Of a DNA stretch of 6,636 bases, positions 1 to 5,662 are shown one piece after another (position 1 is the first letter of the stretch; each line of letters opens with the position of its first letter). The notes beneath the pieces are model-generated. The model was not told the DNA's origin. It made no database searches and saw only the letters and a program-made list of their open reading frames with translations. The translations under genes were made by a program, and so were the position numbers. Source of the DNA: Chloroflexota bacterium (lineage in GTDB: Bacteria; Chloroflexota; Anaerolineae; Fen-1058); the NCBI GenBank assembly GCA_016219235.1, contig JACRBO010000726.1, positions 1 to 6,636 of the forward strand, read 5' to 3'.

Positions 1-1033
1 GGATGATGAGCACCAGCACCAGTCGCAAGCCCTGCGCCAGTGTCGCTTTGAAGTCCGCCGTGGAGTTCAACGCCGCGTGCCGCGACAACGACGGCAGGAT
101 CGCGATCGAGACCGCGCTGACGATCAACCCCAGCGGAAACTGGATCAGCCGCGTGGGATAGTCCATCAGCGCGATGCCGGACGCACCCGTGCGCGAGGCC
201 AGGTTCAGGCTCAGCGCAATCGCCACCTGCCCGATGATCAACCCGCCCAACACCGGGATGTACAGCCGCAGCATCTTGCGCAGTGCGGGGTCGCCAAGAT
301 CGAAGTGCCAGCGGATGGCCGCGCCGCGCAGCGCGGGCAGTTGAAACGCCACCTGCAAGATCGAGCCGGTCAGCAGGCCCAGCGCCATCGCCGCGATGCC
401 GAAGCGATCGGCCAGGATGATGGCGACGACGATCATCGAGGCGTTGTACAGCGGGGCAGAAAAGGCCGGAAAAGCAAAGCGTTTCAGCGCATACAGCACG
501 CCCGAGAGGACACTCGATAAACTCAGGAACAGCACCGCCGGGACGGTGAGGCGCATCAAATCGATCGTGGTCTGTAGCAGCTGCTCGTCGAAGCCGCCCG
601 CCATGAAACGAGCGACTTGCGGTGCAAAAAGTTCAATCGCCAGCACGGCCAGCGACAGGAACACTACTGCCACCGACAGCAGCAGGCTGAGCAAGCGCCA
701 CAACTCGCTGCGATCTTTTTTCGCGGCCAGTTCGCTGAACATCGGCACCAGCGCCGAACTGACCAGCCCGCCCACCAGCAAATCGTACAACATCGACGGC
801 ACGTACGCGGCCACGTTGTAGGCGCTGACGGAACCCGACGCGCCAAACAGATGGCTCTTTACCGTCTCGCGGACCAGGCCCAGGCCGCTGCTCAGCACAT
901 TGCCCAGCGACACGATGCTGGCGGCGCGCGTGATGGCCGCGCCCGATTGGGTGGTTTCCGGGCCGTCGGGCGCAGCGGGCACCATCGGGTTGGCCGGGAT
1001 TTCAGGCAGAATCGTTTCAGATGATGAAGTCAT
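1..1033 (-). CDS. murJ: MurJ/MviN-type lipid II flippase, C-terminal part missing
   Basis: An uninterrupted minus-strand frame of 344 codons runs from ATG at 1033 to the window edge, so roughly the last third of the usual 500-550 residues is missing. MurJ proteins of the MOP superfamily move lipid II across the cytoplasmic membrane during peptidoglycan synthesis. Visible support: a hydrophilic N-terminal tail of about 30 residues, then ITRAASIVSLGNVLSSGLG with Arg55, the segment LLVGGLVSSALVPMFSEL near 85-102, several hydrophobic helices (about 113-135, 163-182, 197-228, 258-278), and the family signature QFPLGLIVSAVSIAILPSLS at 298-317. GGAG lies 3 nt before the ATG. It is transcribed away from the catabolic genes and is probably functionally unrelated to them. 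Compared from memory with E. coli MurJ, Arg24 is kept (Arg55), but the positions of Arg18, Asp39 and Arg52 look like Ser49, Ser70 and Tyr83. A related MOP-family polysaccharide flippase is the main alternative. Confidence 0.9.
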   Translation of the reverse strand, partial: MTSSSETILPEIPANPMVPAAPDGPETTQSGAAITRAASIVSLGNVLSSGLGLVRETVKSHLFGASGSVSAYNVAAYVPSMLYDLLVGGLVSSALVPMFSELAAKKDRSELWRLLSLLLSVAVVFLSLAVLAIELFAPQVARFMAGGFDEQLLQTTIDLMRLTVPAVLFLSLSSVLSGVLYALKRFAFPAFSAPLYNASMIVVAIILADRFGIAAMALGLLTGSILQVAFQLPALRGAAIRWHFDLGDPALRKMLRLYIPVLGGLIIGQVAIALSLNLASRTGASGIALMDYPTRLIQFPLGLIVSAVSIAILPSLSRHAALNSTADFKATLAQGLRLVLVLII

Positions 1034-1049
1034 AGTCTCCAATCGCCCG

Positions 1050-1078
1050 ATTGTACCTTACATCCCCATCGCCCCCAA
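1050..1078 (-). promoter_or_regulatory. possible minus-strand promoter for the MurJ-type gene
   Basis: Read on the minus strand, TTGGGG (1078-1073), a 17-bp spacer and TACAAT (1055-1050) resemble a sigma-70-type promoter. The predicted start, near 1043, would leave a very short leader of about 10 nt ahead of the ATG at 1033. The -35 match is poor, so this is only a candidate. Confidence 0.25.
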
Positions 1079-1087
1079 ACCTCAGGC

Positions 1088-1116
1088 TTGACTTTTGAAT
1101 GAGACGGCTATAGAAT
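1088..1116 (+). promoter_or_regulatory. sigma-70-type promoter of the YgeY-type hydrolase gene
   Basis: TTGACT (1088-1093) and TAGAAT (1111-1116) are separated by exactly 17 bp, close to the housekeeping consensus. The predicted transcription start, near 1123, falls inside the palindromic operator that follows. The same hexamers recur before the GntR-type gene at 2582-2609, which strengthens both calls. Confidence 0.75.
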
Positions 1117-1119
1117 ACT

Positions 1120-1144
1120 AGTCGTCAGACGACTGCCGTCTGAA
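1120..1144 (+). promoter_or_regulatory. GntR-type operator at the hydrolase promoter (copy 1)
   Basis: The core 1120-1134 is a perfect inverted repeat, AGTCGTC-A-GACGACT, starting 4 bp after the -10 box and covering the predicted transcription start. A degenerate second site, CGTCTGAA (1137-1144), has its centre 14 bp downstream of the first. The GTC-N-GAC core fits the general GntR-family pattern (FadR sites contain GGTC-N-GACC). An almost identical 25-bp block sits at the promoter of the GntR/UTRA gene at 2663, which is therefore the likely binding protein. The position suggests repression by steric blocking of RNA polymerase. Confidence 0.78.
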
Positions 1145-1182
1145 ATCAACCCCTCAAATTCAGTAGTCCAGCAAGGAGCAGC

Positions 1183-2415
1183 ATGCCGCCAGCATTTGAG
1201 CAAACGGTCGCCGCGTTGAAAAGCCAGGTGACCGCCCGCCACGATACGATCGTCAACTTTCTGAAAGAGATTTGTGCCATCCCGTCGCTGGATTCGCTCA
1301 TCGGCCCGGTTGGCGAGCGCATCCAGGCCGAGATGCGTCAACTGGGTTTCGACGAAGTGCGGTTCGATAAGATGGGCAACACCATCGGACGTATTGGCAA
1401 CGGCCCGAAGATTTTGCTGTACGATTCACACATCGACACGGTCGGCATCGGCGACCGCAACGACTGGGACTGGGATCCCTTCATCGGCAAGACCGAGAAC
1501 GGCCTGTTTTATGCGCGCGGCGCGAGTGACGAGAAGGGCAGCACGCCCGGCATGGTGCACGGTCTGGCCCTGGCCCGCGATTTAGGCTTATTGGAAGGCT
1601 ATACAGCATACTATTTTGGCAACATGGAAGAATGGTGCGACGGCATCGGGCCGAACTCGTTTGCGGAAGCCGACCCCGCCGTCAAGCCGGATTACGTGGT
1701 CATCGGCGAACCGACCCGGATGCAAGTCTATCGCGGGCACAAGGGTCGCATTGAGTTGAAAGTTACGGCGCAGGGCCGCTCGGCGCACGCGGCCTCGCAC
1801 TATCTGGGCGACAATGCCGTATACAAGATGATGTCCATCATCGCACAAATCCGCGAACTGGATCGCCGGATGCGTTTTGGCATGGGCCATCATCCGGTGC
1901 AAGGTTATCCCTCCATCGCGGTGACCGACGTCACAGCGCGCACGGCTTCGCTCAACGCCGTGCCCGATCAGTTCACGATCTACATCGACCGCCGCATCAC
2001 GTCGAACGAACCGCGCGACGAAGTGATCGCGCAGATCAAGGGACTGATTCCCGACTATCTGCAAGACGAAATCCACGTTGAAGAACTGTTCTACGACACG
2101 CCGTCTTACACGGGCTTCGTCTTCCCGGTGTCCAAGTTCTACCCGCCGTGGTTTCTGGAAGCCGATCATCCGCTGGTGGAGGCCGGTCAGCAGACGGTGG
2201 AAGCGCTGTGGGGCCAGAGGCGCGAACTGGGCACATGGGACTTCTCGACCAACGGCACGTACTGGGCGGGCAAGGCGGGCATTCCGTCCGTCGGCTTCGG
2301 TCCAGGTAATGAAAAGACCGCGCACATGATCGATGAGCACGTGCCGCTGCAAGAAGTGGTCGATTCGACGTTGTTCTATGCGTTGTTCCCGTACTTTGCG
2401 GCCAATCTCAAGTAA
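1183..2415 (+). CDS. ygeY: M20-family metallohydrolase, YgeY type
   Basis: A 410-residue M20 amidohydrolase, complete in length for the family and presumably cytoplasmic because no signal peptide is seen. The two-zinc site is intact: His83-x-Asp85 in SHIDTVG, bridging Asp116 in GASDEKGS, catalytic and metal-binding Glu149-Glu150 in NMEEWCDG, Glu176 in VIGEPT, and His381 near the C-terminus. The lid/dimerisation domain spans about 183-300. Segments such as VYRGHKGRIELKV, DHPLVEAG, WDFSTNG and GIPSVGFGPGNEKTAH match YgeY rather than ArgE, DapE or carboxypeptidase G2. YgeY homologues are known as selenium-metabolism-linked hydrolases in purine-degradation clusters; their exact substrate is not shown here. 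AAGGAG at 1173-1178 supports the ATG. The gene has its own promoter and operator, and a strong hairpin follows its stop, so it is probably transcribed alone within the same regulon as the downstream genes. Confidence 0.93.
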   Translation: MPPAFEQTVAALKSQVTARHDTIVNFLKEICAIPSLDSLIGPVGERIQAEMRQLGFDEVRFDKMGNTIGRIGNGPKILLYDSHIDTVGIGDRNDWDWDPFIGKTENGLFYARGASDEKGSTPGMVHGLALARDLGLLEGYTAYYFGNMEEWCDGIGPNSFAEADPAVKPDYVVIGEPTRMQVYRGHKGRIELKVTAQGRSAHAASHYLGDNAVYKMMSIIAQIRELDRRMRFGMGHHPVQGYPSIAVTDVTARTASLNAVPDQFTIYIDRRITSNEPRDEVIAQIKGLIPDYLQDEIHVEELFYDTPSYTGFVFPVSKFYPPWFLEADHPLVEAGQQTVEALWGQRRELGTWDFSTNGTYWAGKAGIPSVGFGPGNEKTAHMIDEHVPLQEVVDSTLFYALFPYFAANLK

Positions 2416-2433
2416 CCCGATCGGTTTTCTGCG

Positions 2434-2473
2434 CCCGACCGCGAGGCCGCGCTGTTACGGCCTCGCGGTCGGG
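2434..2473 (+). terminator. strong GC-rich hairpin after the hydrolase gene
   Basis: A perfect 16-bp stem (CCCGACCGCGAGGCCG at 2434-2449, its complement at 2458-2473) encloses an 8-nt loop, 18 nt after the hydrolase stop codon. It is followed by TTGG, not a T-tract, so it is not a classical intrinsic terminator. It may still end transcription or protect the 3' end of the mRNA. A new promoter follows at 2582, consistent with a transcription-unit boundary here. Confidence 0.65.
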
Positions 2474-2479
2474 TTGGCC

Positions 2480-2535
2480 GCTCACCGCGAAGGTCAGCTT
2501 CGCGTTCCCCCGGGAGCTGGCGCTCCCTGATGAGC
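2480..2535. repeat. compact multi-hairpin palindromic element
   Basis: Outer arms GCTCA (2480-2484) and TGAGC (2531-2535) enclose two hairpins: CGCGAAG/CTTCGCG (2486-2492 and 2498-2504, 5-nt loop) and GGGAGC/GCTCCC (2512-2517 and 2522-2527, 4-nt loop). The arrangement could fold as a three-way junction and resembles dispersed extragenic palindromes. It has no coding potential that I can support. Whether it recurs elsewhere in the genome cannot be seen from this window. Confidence 0.45.
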
Positions 2536-2581
2536 ACATGGCCCCTGCCAAACGTCACCATCCGCCCGTGTCGTTTGCCCA

Positions 2582-2609
2582 TTGACTTTCCTGGCATGGG
2601 TGCTAGAAT
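2582..2609 (+). promoter_or_regulatory. promoter of the GntR-carbamoyltransferase operon
   Basis: TTGACT (2582-2587), a 16-bp spacer and TAGAAT (2604-2609), preceded by TGC as in extended -10 promoters. The hexamers are the same as those before the hydrolase gene. The predicted start, near 2616, lies in the operator and gives a leader of about 47 nt ahead of the ATG at 2663. Confidence 0.75.
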
Positions 2610-2612
2610 GTT

Positions 2613-2637
2613 AGTCGTCTGACGACTATCGTCTGAA
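2613..2637 (+). promoter_or_regulatory. GntR-type operator at the regulator's own promoter (copy 2)
   Basis: The perfect palindrome AGTCGTC-T-GACGACT (2613-2627) starts 3 bp after the -10 box. It is followed by the degenerate second site CGTCTGAA (2630-2637), again with a 14-bp centre-to-centre distance. Compared with the copy at 1120, only the central base and two spacer bases differ over 25 bp. This argues for autoregulation of the GntR-type gene and co-regulation with the hydrolase gene. Confidence 0.8.
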
Positions 2638-2662
2638 CTTTTCCTCACGGTCGCGCCATCTT

Positions 2663-3427
2663 ATGGTTCGCAAGAGTGCTTCCCTCGCCCAGCAAGTTGT
2701 CGACGAAATCCTGGCCGGTATTCAATCCGGTGATCTCGCGCGTGAAGGCGGCGGTCTGCCGTCGGAAGCGGAATTAAGCCAGCGCTTCAACGTCAGCCGC
2801 GCCACCGTCCGCGAGGCGCTCTCGCGGCTGGAGCAAGCGGGTTACATTCTGCGCCGTCACGGCGTGGGTACCTTCGTCGTGCCGCGCCCGCCCGTCATCG
2901 ATACCGGCCTCGAAGAACTTGAAAGCCTGGAAACGATGGCGCAGCGCATCGGGCTTGAGACGCACATGAACAAGGCCGCGATCGAAGAACGGGCCGCCAC
3001 GGCTGAAGAAGCCGATCGGCTGCAGATAACCGCCGGAGAATTAGTCGTTTCAGTCGCGCGTGTTATCCTCACCGGCAAACGCCCCGTCGCGTACCTCATC
3101 GATGTCGTACCCACCCGCTATCTTCGCAAATCCGATCTGGCCGCCGGCTTCAACGGCTCGGTGCTCGATCTGTTTTTGCAGCGCGGCAGCCCGGTGTTGA
3201 GTTACTCGCGCACCGATATTTGCGCGGCCGGCGCCGACGATGAGATCGCCTTGAAACTCAAGCTGCAATCGGGTGAGGCGCTGCTGCGGCTGGATGCGCA
3301 GCTCTTCACGCGCGAGGGCGGCGTCATCGACTACTCCATCAGTTACTTCGTGCCTGGCCACTTCCGCTTCCACGTCATGCGTCGCGTCAGCCAGGGCAAC
3401 GGCGACGCGCAACTAAAATCACGTTAG
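2663..3427 (+). CDS. GntR/HutC-type transcriptional regulator with UTRA domain
   Basis: A 254-residue regulator. Residues about 6-74 form the GntR winged helix: LPSEAELSQRFNVSRATVRE gives the helix-turn-helix, and the wing ends in RRHGVGTFV. Residues about 95-241 match a UTRA small-molecule-binding domain, recognisable by the late segment VIDYSISYFVPGHFRFHVMR; this places it in the HutC subfamily rather than the FCD/FadR type. Such proteins usually bind DNA as dimers and release it on binding a metabolite. The start codon lacks a good Shine-Dalgarno site, which may keep expression low. Its promoter carries the same palindrome as the hydrolase promoter, so autoregulation and control of that gene are likely. 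It probably heads an operon with the carbamoyltransferase 60 bp downstream. The effector is unknown; an intermediate of the local pathway is the natural guess. Confidence 0.92.
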   Translation: MVRKSASLAQQVVDEILAGIQSGDLAREGGGLPSEAELSQRFNVSRATVREALSRLEQAGYILRRHGVGTFVVPRPPVIDTGLEELESLETMAQRIGLETHMNKAAIEERAATAEEADRLQITAGELVVSVARVILTGKRPVAYLIDVVPTRYLRKSDLAAGFNGSVLDLFLQRGSPVLSYSRTDICAAGADDEIALKLKLQSGEALLRLDAQLFTREGGVIDYSISYFVPGHFRFHVMRRVSQGNGDAQLKSR

Positions 3428-3487
3428 GTCACACACTGCCCCATCAGGCAGAAAATCCCATCGAAATCTCATCAGGAGGGTTTCACA

Positions 3488-4441
3488 ATGCGTAGTTTTG
3501 CAGGTCGTGACATTCTGTCGTTGAAAGAGTTCGAGCGGCAAGAGTTCTTCCGCGTGTTCGAGATCGCGGAGCGGCTGGAGCCGATCGCGCGCAATCGCCA
3601 GAACAGCGATATGTTAAAGAATAAGACACTGGTGACGGCGTTCTATCAGCCCAGCACCCGCACGCGCCTGGCGCACGAAGCCGCCATGCACCGCCTGGGC
3701 GGGCACGTTACCGGCTTCAGCGATGCCAAGATGACGCGCGCCGGCGACTTCTATCAGGAGTCGATCAAGGACACGGTGAAGATGCTGGAGTTCTACGGTG
3801 ACGTGATCGTGATGCGCCACTTCCAACAGGGCGCGCCGCACGAAGCCGCGAAGTGGGCCAGCGTGCCCATCATCAACGGCGGCGACGGCTGGGGCGAACA
3901 CCCGACGCAGATCCTGACCGACCTGTACACCGTGCTGCGCGAGAAGGGCCGCCTCGACGGGCTGAAGTGGCTGGCCGTCGGCGATATGCGCATGCGCACG
4001 ATGCACTCGCTGGGTTACGCGCTGTCGCAGTTCGATTGCCCGATCACGTTTGTGGCCCCGCCCGATATGGGCCTGCTGCCCGAATTCAAGGCCGAACTGG
4101 ATCAGTACAGCGTGAACTGGAAGGAAGCCGAGCACGTCGAGCAGGCCATCGCCGAAGCCGACGTGATCCTGGTCGAACCCGTGGTGCAGCCCGATTACAC
4201 CAAGAGCCGTGACGAGCGCGGCAAGGAAGTAGCCCTGACGCCCGCGAACTATCGCATTACCCGCGAACTGCTTCAAACTAAGGCCAAGAGCGACGCGATC
4301 TTATTACACTCGCTGCCGCGCATGGACGAAATTCCCGTCGACGTGGACATCACCCGCTGGTCGCGCTACTGGCAGGAAGCCTTCAACGGTGTCGTAATGC
4401 GCATGGCGTTGTTGGCGTTGATTCTGGGAGCGACGGAGTAA
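3488..4441 (+). CDS. aspartate-carbamoyltransferase-like enzyme, substrate uncertain
   Basis: A 317-residue member of the aspartate/ornithine carbamoyltransferase family, the normal length for a catalytic chain. The carbamoyl-phosphate site is present: Ser56-Thr-Arg-Thr-Arg60, Arg110 in VMRH, and His138/Gln141 in GGDGWGEHPTQILTDLYT, which is of the aspartate type rather than the ornithine type. Arg170 in RTMHSL matches E. coli Arg167. However, the segment equivalent to E. coli TRVQ (Arg229-Gln231) reads PVVQ (231-234), so the second aspartate-carboxylate arginine is Val232. The following loop is about six residues longer, and HPLPR is HSLPR (274-278). This suggests an acceptor other than aspartate. 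AGGAGG (3474-3479) lies 8 nt before the ATG. With a GntR regulator upstream and carbamate kinase downstream, a catabolic role releasing carbamoyl phosphate is more likely than pyrimidine synthesis. No regulatory-chain gene is visible. Confidence 0.87.
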   Translation: MRSFAGRDILSLKEFERQEFFRVFEIAERLEPIARNRQNSDMLKNKTLVTAFYQPSTRTRLAHEAAMHRLGGHVTGFSDAKMTRAGDFYQESIKDTVKMLEFYGDVIVMRHFQQGAPHEAAKWASVPIINGGDGWGEHPTQILTDLYTVLREKGRLDGLKWLAVGDMRMRTMHSLGYALSQFDCPITFVAPPDMGLLPEFKAELDQYSVNWKEAEHVEQAIAEADVILVEPVVQPDYTKSRDERGKEVALTPANYRITRELLQTKAKSDAILLHSLPRMDEIPVDVDITRWSRYWQEAFNGVVMRMALLALILGATE

Positions 4442-4460
4442 ATCATTAAGGAAATAAGTT

Positions 4461-4521
4461 GACAAGGAAACAAGGTGAGTGCGCCTTGTCTACTTGCCTA
4501 CTTGTTTCCTTATCTACTTTC
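4461..4521. repeat. intergenic repeat element, copy 1
   Basis: In the 96-bp gap between the two carbamoyltransferase genes, AAGGAAACAAG (4464-4474) is the exact reverse complement of 4501-4511, and GACAAGG (4461-4467) also pairs with CCTTGTC (4484-4490). Two alternative hairpins are therefore possible. The right half contains CTACTTGC and CTACTTGT (4490-4505) and a variant CTACTTTC (4514-4521). It leads directly into the ribosome binding site of the next gene. Related sequence recurs in the next two gaps. Confidence 0.8.
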
Positions 4522-4524
4522 ACT

Positions 4525-4530
4525 AAGGAG
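4525..4530 (+). promoter_or_regulatory. ribosome binding site deciding the start at 4538
   Basis: AAGGAG lies 7 nt before ATG 4538. An in-frame ATG at 4475 is possible, but its extra 21 residues would be translated repeat sequence and it lacks such a site, so 4538 is preferred. Confidence 0.85.
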
Positions 4531-4537
4531 ACTACCC

Positions 4538-5518
4538 ATGCAAACATTTCTACACGGCCGAGACCTCATCGGCGACCTCGATTTCTCGAAGGAAGAAGTC
4601 GAGACTGTCATGGATGTGGCGTTCGATTTGAAGCGCAAGCGCGCGCTGAATGAACCCCACCCGTACCTGCGCGACAAGGTGCTGGCGATGCTGTTCTTCT
4701 TCAGCAGCACGCGCACCCGCGGCTCGTTCGAAGCCGGCATCGCCCAGCTGGGCGGCCACGGCGCGTTCATCGATTCCAACACGACGCAGATTTCGCACGG
4801 CGATACCCCCAAGGAAATCGGCGAGATTTTCGGGCGCTATTTCGACGGCATCGCCATTCGCCACTGCGATTGGCGAGAGGGGAATCAATACCTCAACGAC
4901 GTGGCGAAAGCCTCGCGCGTGCCGGTGCTGAACATGCAGTGCGACATCTATCACCCCTTCCAGTGTTTGGCCGACCTGATGACGATCTGGGAAAAGAAGG
5001 GCCGCGATCTGCGCCGCAAGAAGATCGTGGTGTCATGGGCCTACGCCGAGTCGTACCTCAAGCCGATTTCGGTGCCGCAATCGCTGATCCTGCAGATGCC
5101 GCGTTTCGGCCTCGACGTGACGCTGGCTTATCCGCCCGGCTTCGAACTGATGCCCGACATCGTGGGTCAGGCGCAGGAGCAGGCGAAGAAATATGGCACA
5201 GGCTTCGAGATCACCAACAGCATGGAAGACGGCTTCAAGGACGCCGACATCGTCTATGCCAAGTCGTGGGGGCCGCTGCTGACCACCGCCGATAAGGCCG
5301 AGGGCAAGAAATTGCAAGACTCCTTCAAGAGCTGGATCACCGACGAGCGCAAGATGGCGCTGGCGAAGGCCGATGCGATCTACATGCATCCGCTGCCCGC
5401 CGATCGCAACATCGAAGTCACCGACGCCGTGATCGACGGCCCGAACTCGGTGGTGTACGACGAGGCCGAAAATCGCCTGCACGCGCAGAAGGCCGTGATG
5501 GCGTTGACGATGGGGTAG
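4538..5518 (+). CDS. knotted carbamoyltransferase, YgeW/acetylornithine-carbamoyltransferase-like
   Basis: A 326-residue carbamoyltransferase. The carbamoyl-phosphate site is seen in Ser57-Thr-Arg-Thr-Arg61, Arg108-His109 and QCDIYHPFQCLADL (134-147, with His139 and Gln142). The middle part, WAYAESYLKPISVPQ (167-181), RFGLDVTLAYP, SMEDGFKDADIVYAKSW, closely resembles E. coli YgeW and includes the proline-containing loop that forms the knot in this subfamily. The C-terminus (DERKMAL, NIEVTDAVID, DEAENRLHAQKA) is closer to N-acetylornithine carbamoyltransferase. From memory, the carboxylated Lys302 of the Xanthomonas enzyme aligns with Glu293, and HCLP is HPLP (284-287), so acetylornithine is doubtful. 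It is shorter than E. coli YgeW (about 396 residues). With a YgeY-type hydrolase and carbamate kinase nearby, phosphorolysis of a ureido compound to carbamoyl phosphate is the inferred reaction. It probably lies in one operon with the preceding gene, 96 bp upstream. Confidence 0.88.
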   Translation: MQTFLHGRDLIGDLDFSKEEVETVMDVAFDLKRKRALNEPHPYLRDKVLAMLFFFSSTRTRGSFEAGIAQLGGHGAFIDSNTTQISHGDTPKEIGEIFGRYFDGIAIRHCDWREGNQYLNDVAKASRVPVLNMQCDIYHPFQCLADLMTIWEKKGRDLRRKKIVVSWAYAESYLKPISVPQSLILQMPRFGLDVTLAYPPGFELMPDIVGQAQEQAKKYGTGFEITNSMEDGFKDADIVYAKSWGPLLTTADKAEGKKLQDSFKSWITDERKMALAKADAIYMHPLPADRNIEVTDAVIDGPNSVVYDEAENRLHAQKAVMALTMG

Positions 5519-5521
5519 GAG

Positions 5522-5565
5522 AGTAGACAAGGAAGCAAGGAAACAAGGGGCATCCCTTGTCTACT
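5522..5565. repeat. inverted repeat at the start of repeat element copy 2
   Basis: AGTAGACAAGG (5522-5532) is the exact reverse complement of CCTTGTCTACT (5555-5565). Inside it, ACAAGGG (5543-5549) and CCCTTGT (5554-5560) form a competing 7-bp hairpin with a GCAT loop. The element begins 3 bp after the knotted carbamoyltransferase stop codon. It could act as a weak terminator or processing site, but no T-tract follows. Confidence 0.75.
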
Positions 5566-5632
5566 TGCCTACTTGCCTACTTGTCTACCTGTCTACTTGT
5601 CTACCTGTCTACTTGTCTACCTGTCTACTTGT
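5561..5632 (+). repeat. 8-bp minisatellite, nine CTACYTGY units
   Basis: Nine uninterrupted 8-bp units fill 5561-5632: two CTACTTGC, then CTACTTGT alternating with CTACCTGT and ending in CTACTTGT. TTCC follows, as in copy 1. The alternation from the third unit on amounts to a 16-bp higher-order repeat, which suggests recent slippage expansion. Read in frame it encodes Thr-Cys-Leu-Leu-Val-Tyr-Leu-Ser runs, which I regard as non-coding. Confidence 0.95.
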
Positions 5633-5650
5633 TTCCCTATTTCCTTTCAC

Positions 5651-5656
5651 AAGGAG
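5651..5656 (+). promoter_or_regulatory. ribosome binding site deciding the start at 5663
   Basis: AAGGAG lies 6 nt before ATG 5663. The upstream in-frame ATG at 5573 sits inside the minisatellite and would add 30 residues of translated repeat, so it is rejected as the start. Confidence 0.85.
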
Positions 5657-5662
5657 TGCGCG

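Noticed and set aside
77..1024. Plus-strand open frames at the left end
   Set aside because: They are Arg/Gln/His-rich or low-complexity shadows of the MurJ-type gene on the minus strand, which has clear family motifs across the whole interval.
1588..2352. 254-codon minus-strand open frame opposite the hydrolase
   Set aside because: It is antisense to an intact, well-matched M20 enzyme and has no recognisable domain; high GC makes such shadows common.
3428..3487. A third GntR-type operator or promoter before the first carbamoyltransferase
   Set aside because: No AGTCGTC-type palindrome or good promoter hexamers are present; the 60-bp gap holds only a strong AGGAGG site, so co-transcription with the regulator is simpler.
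3614..4276. 220-codon minus-strand open frame opposite the first carbamoyltransferase
   Set aside because: It is a His/Gly/Val-rich shadow with no family motif, on the opposite strand of a conserved gene.
4475..4537. N-terminal extension of the knotted carbamoyltransferase from ATG 4475
   Set aside because: The extra 21 codons are translated CTACTTGY-type repeat, they lack a good ribosome binding site, and AAGGAG points to ATG 4538.
5561..5632. CRISPR array
   Set aside because: The units are 8 bp and directly abutting with no unique spacers, so this is a minisatellite.
5573..5662. Hydrophobic N-terminal extension resembling a signal peptide before the four-helix-bundle protein
   Set aside because: The Thr-Cys-Leu-Val-Tyr run is simply the minisatellite read in frame; AAGGAG at 5651 supports the start at 5663.
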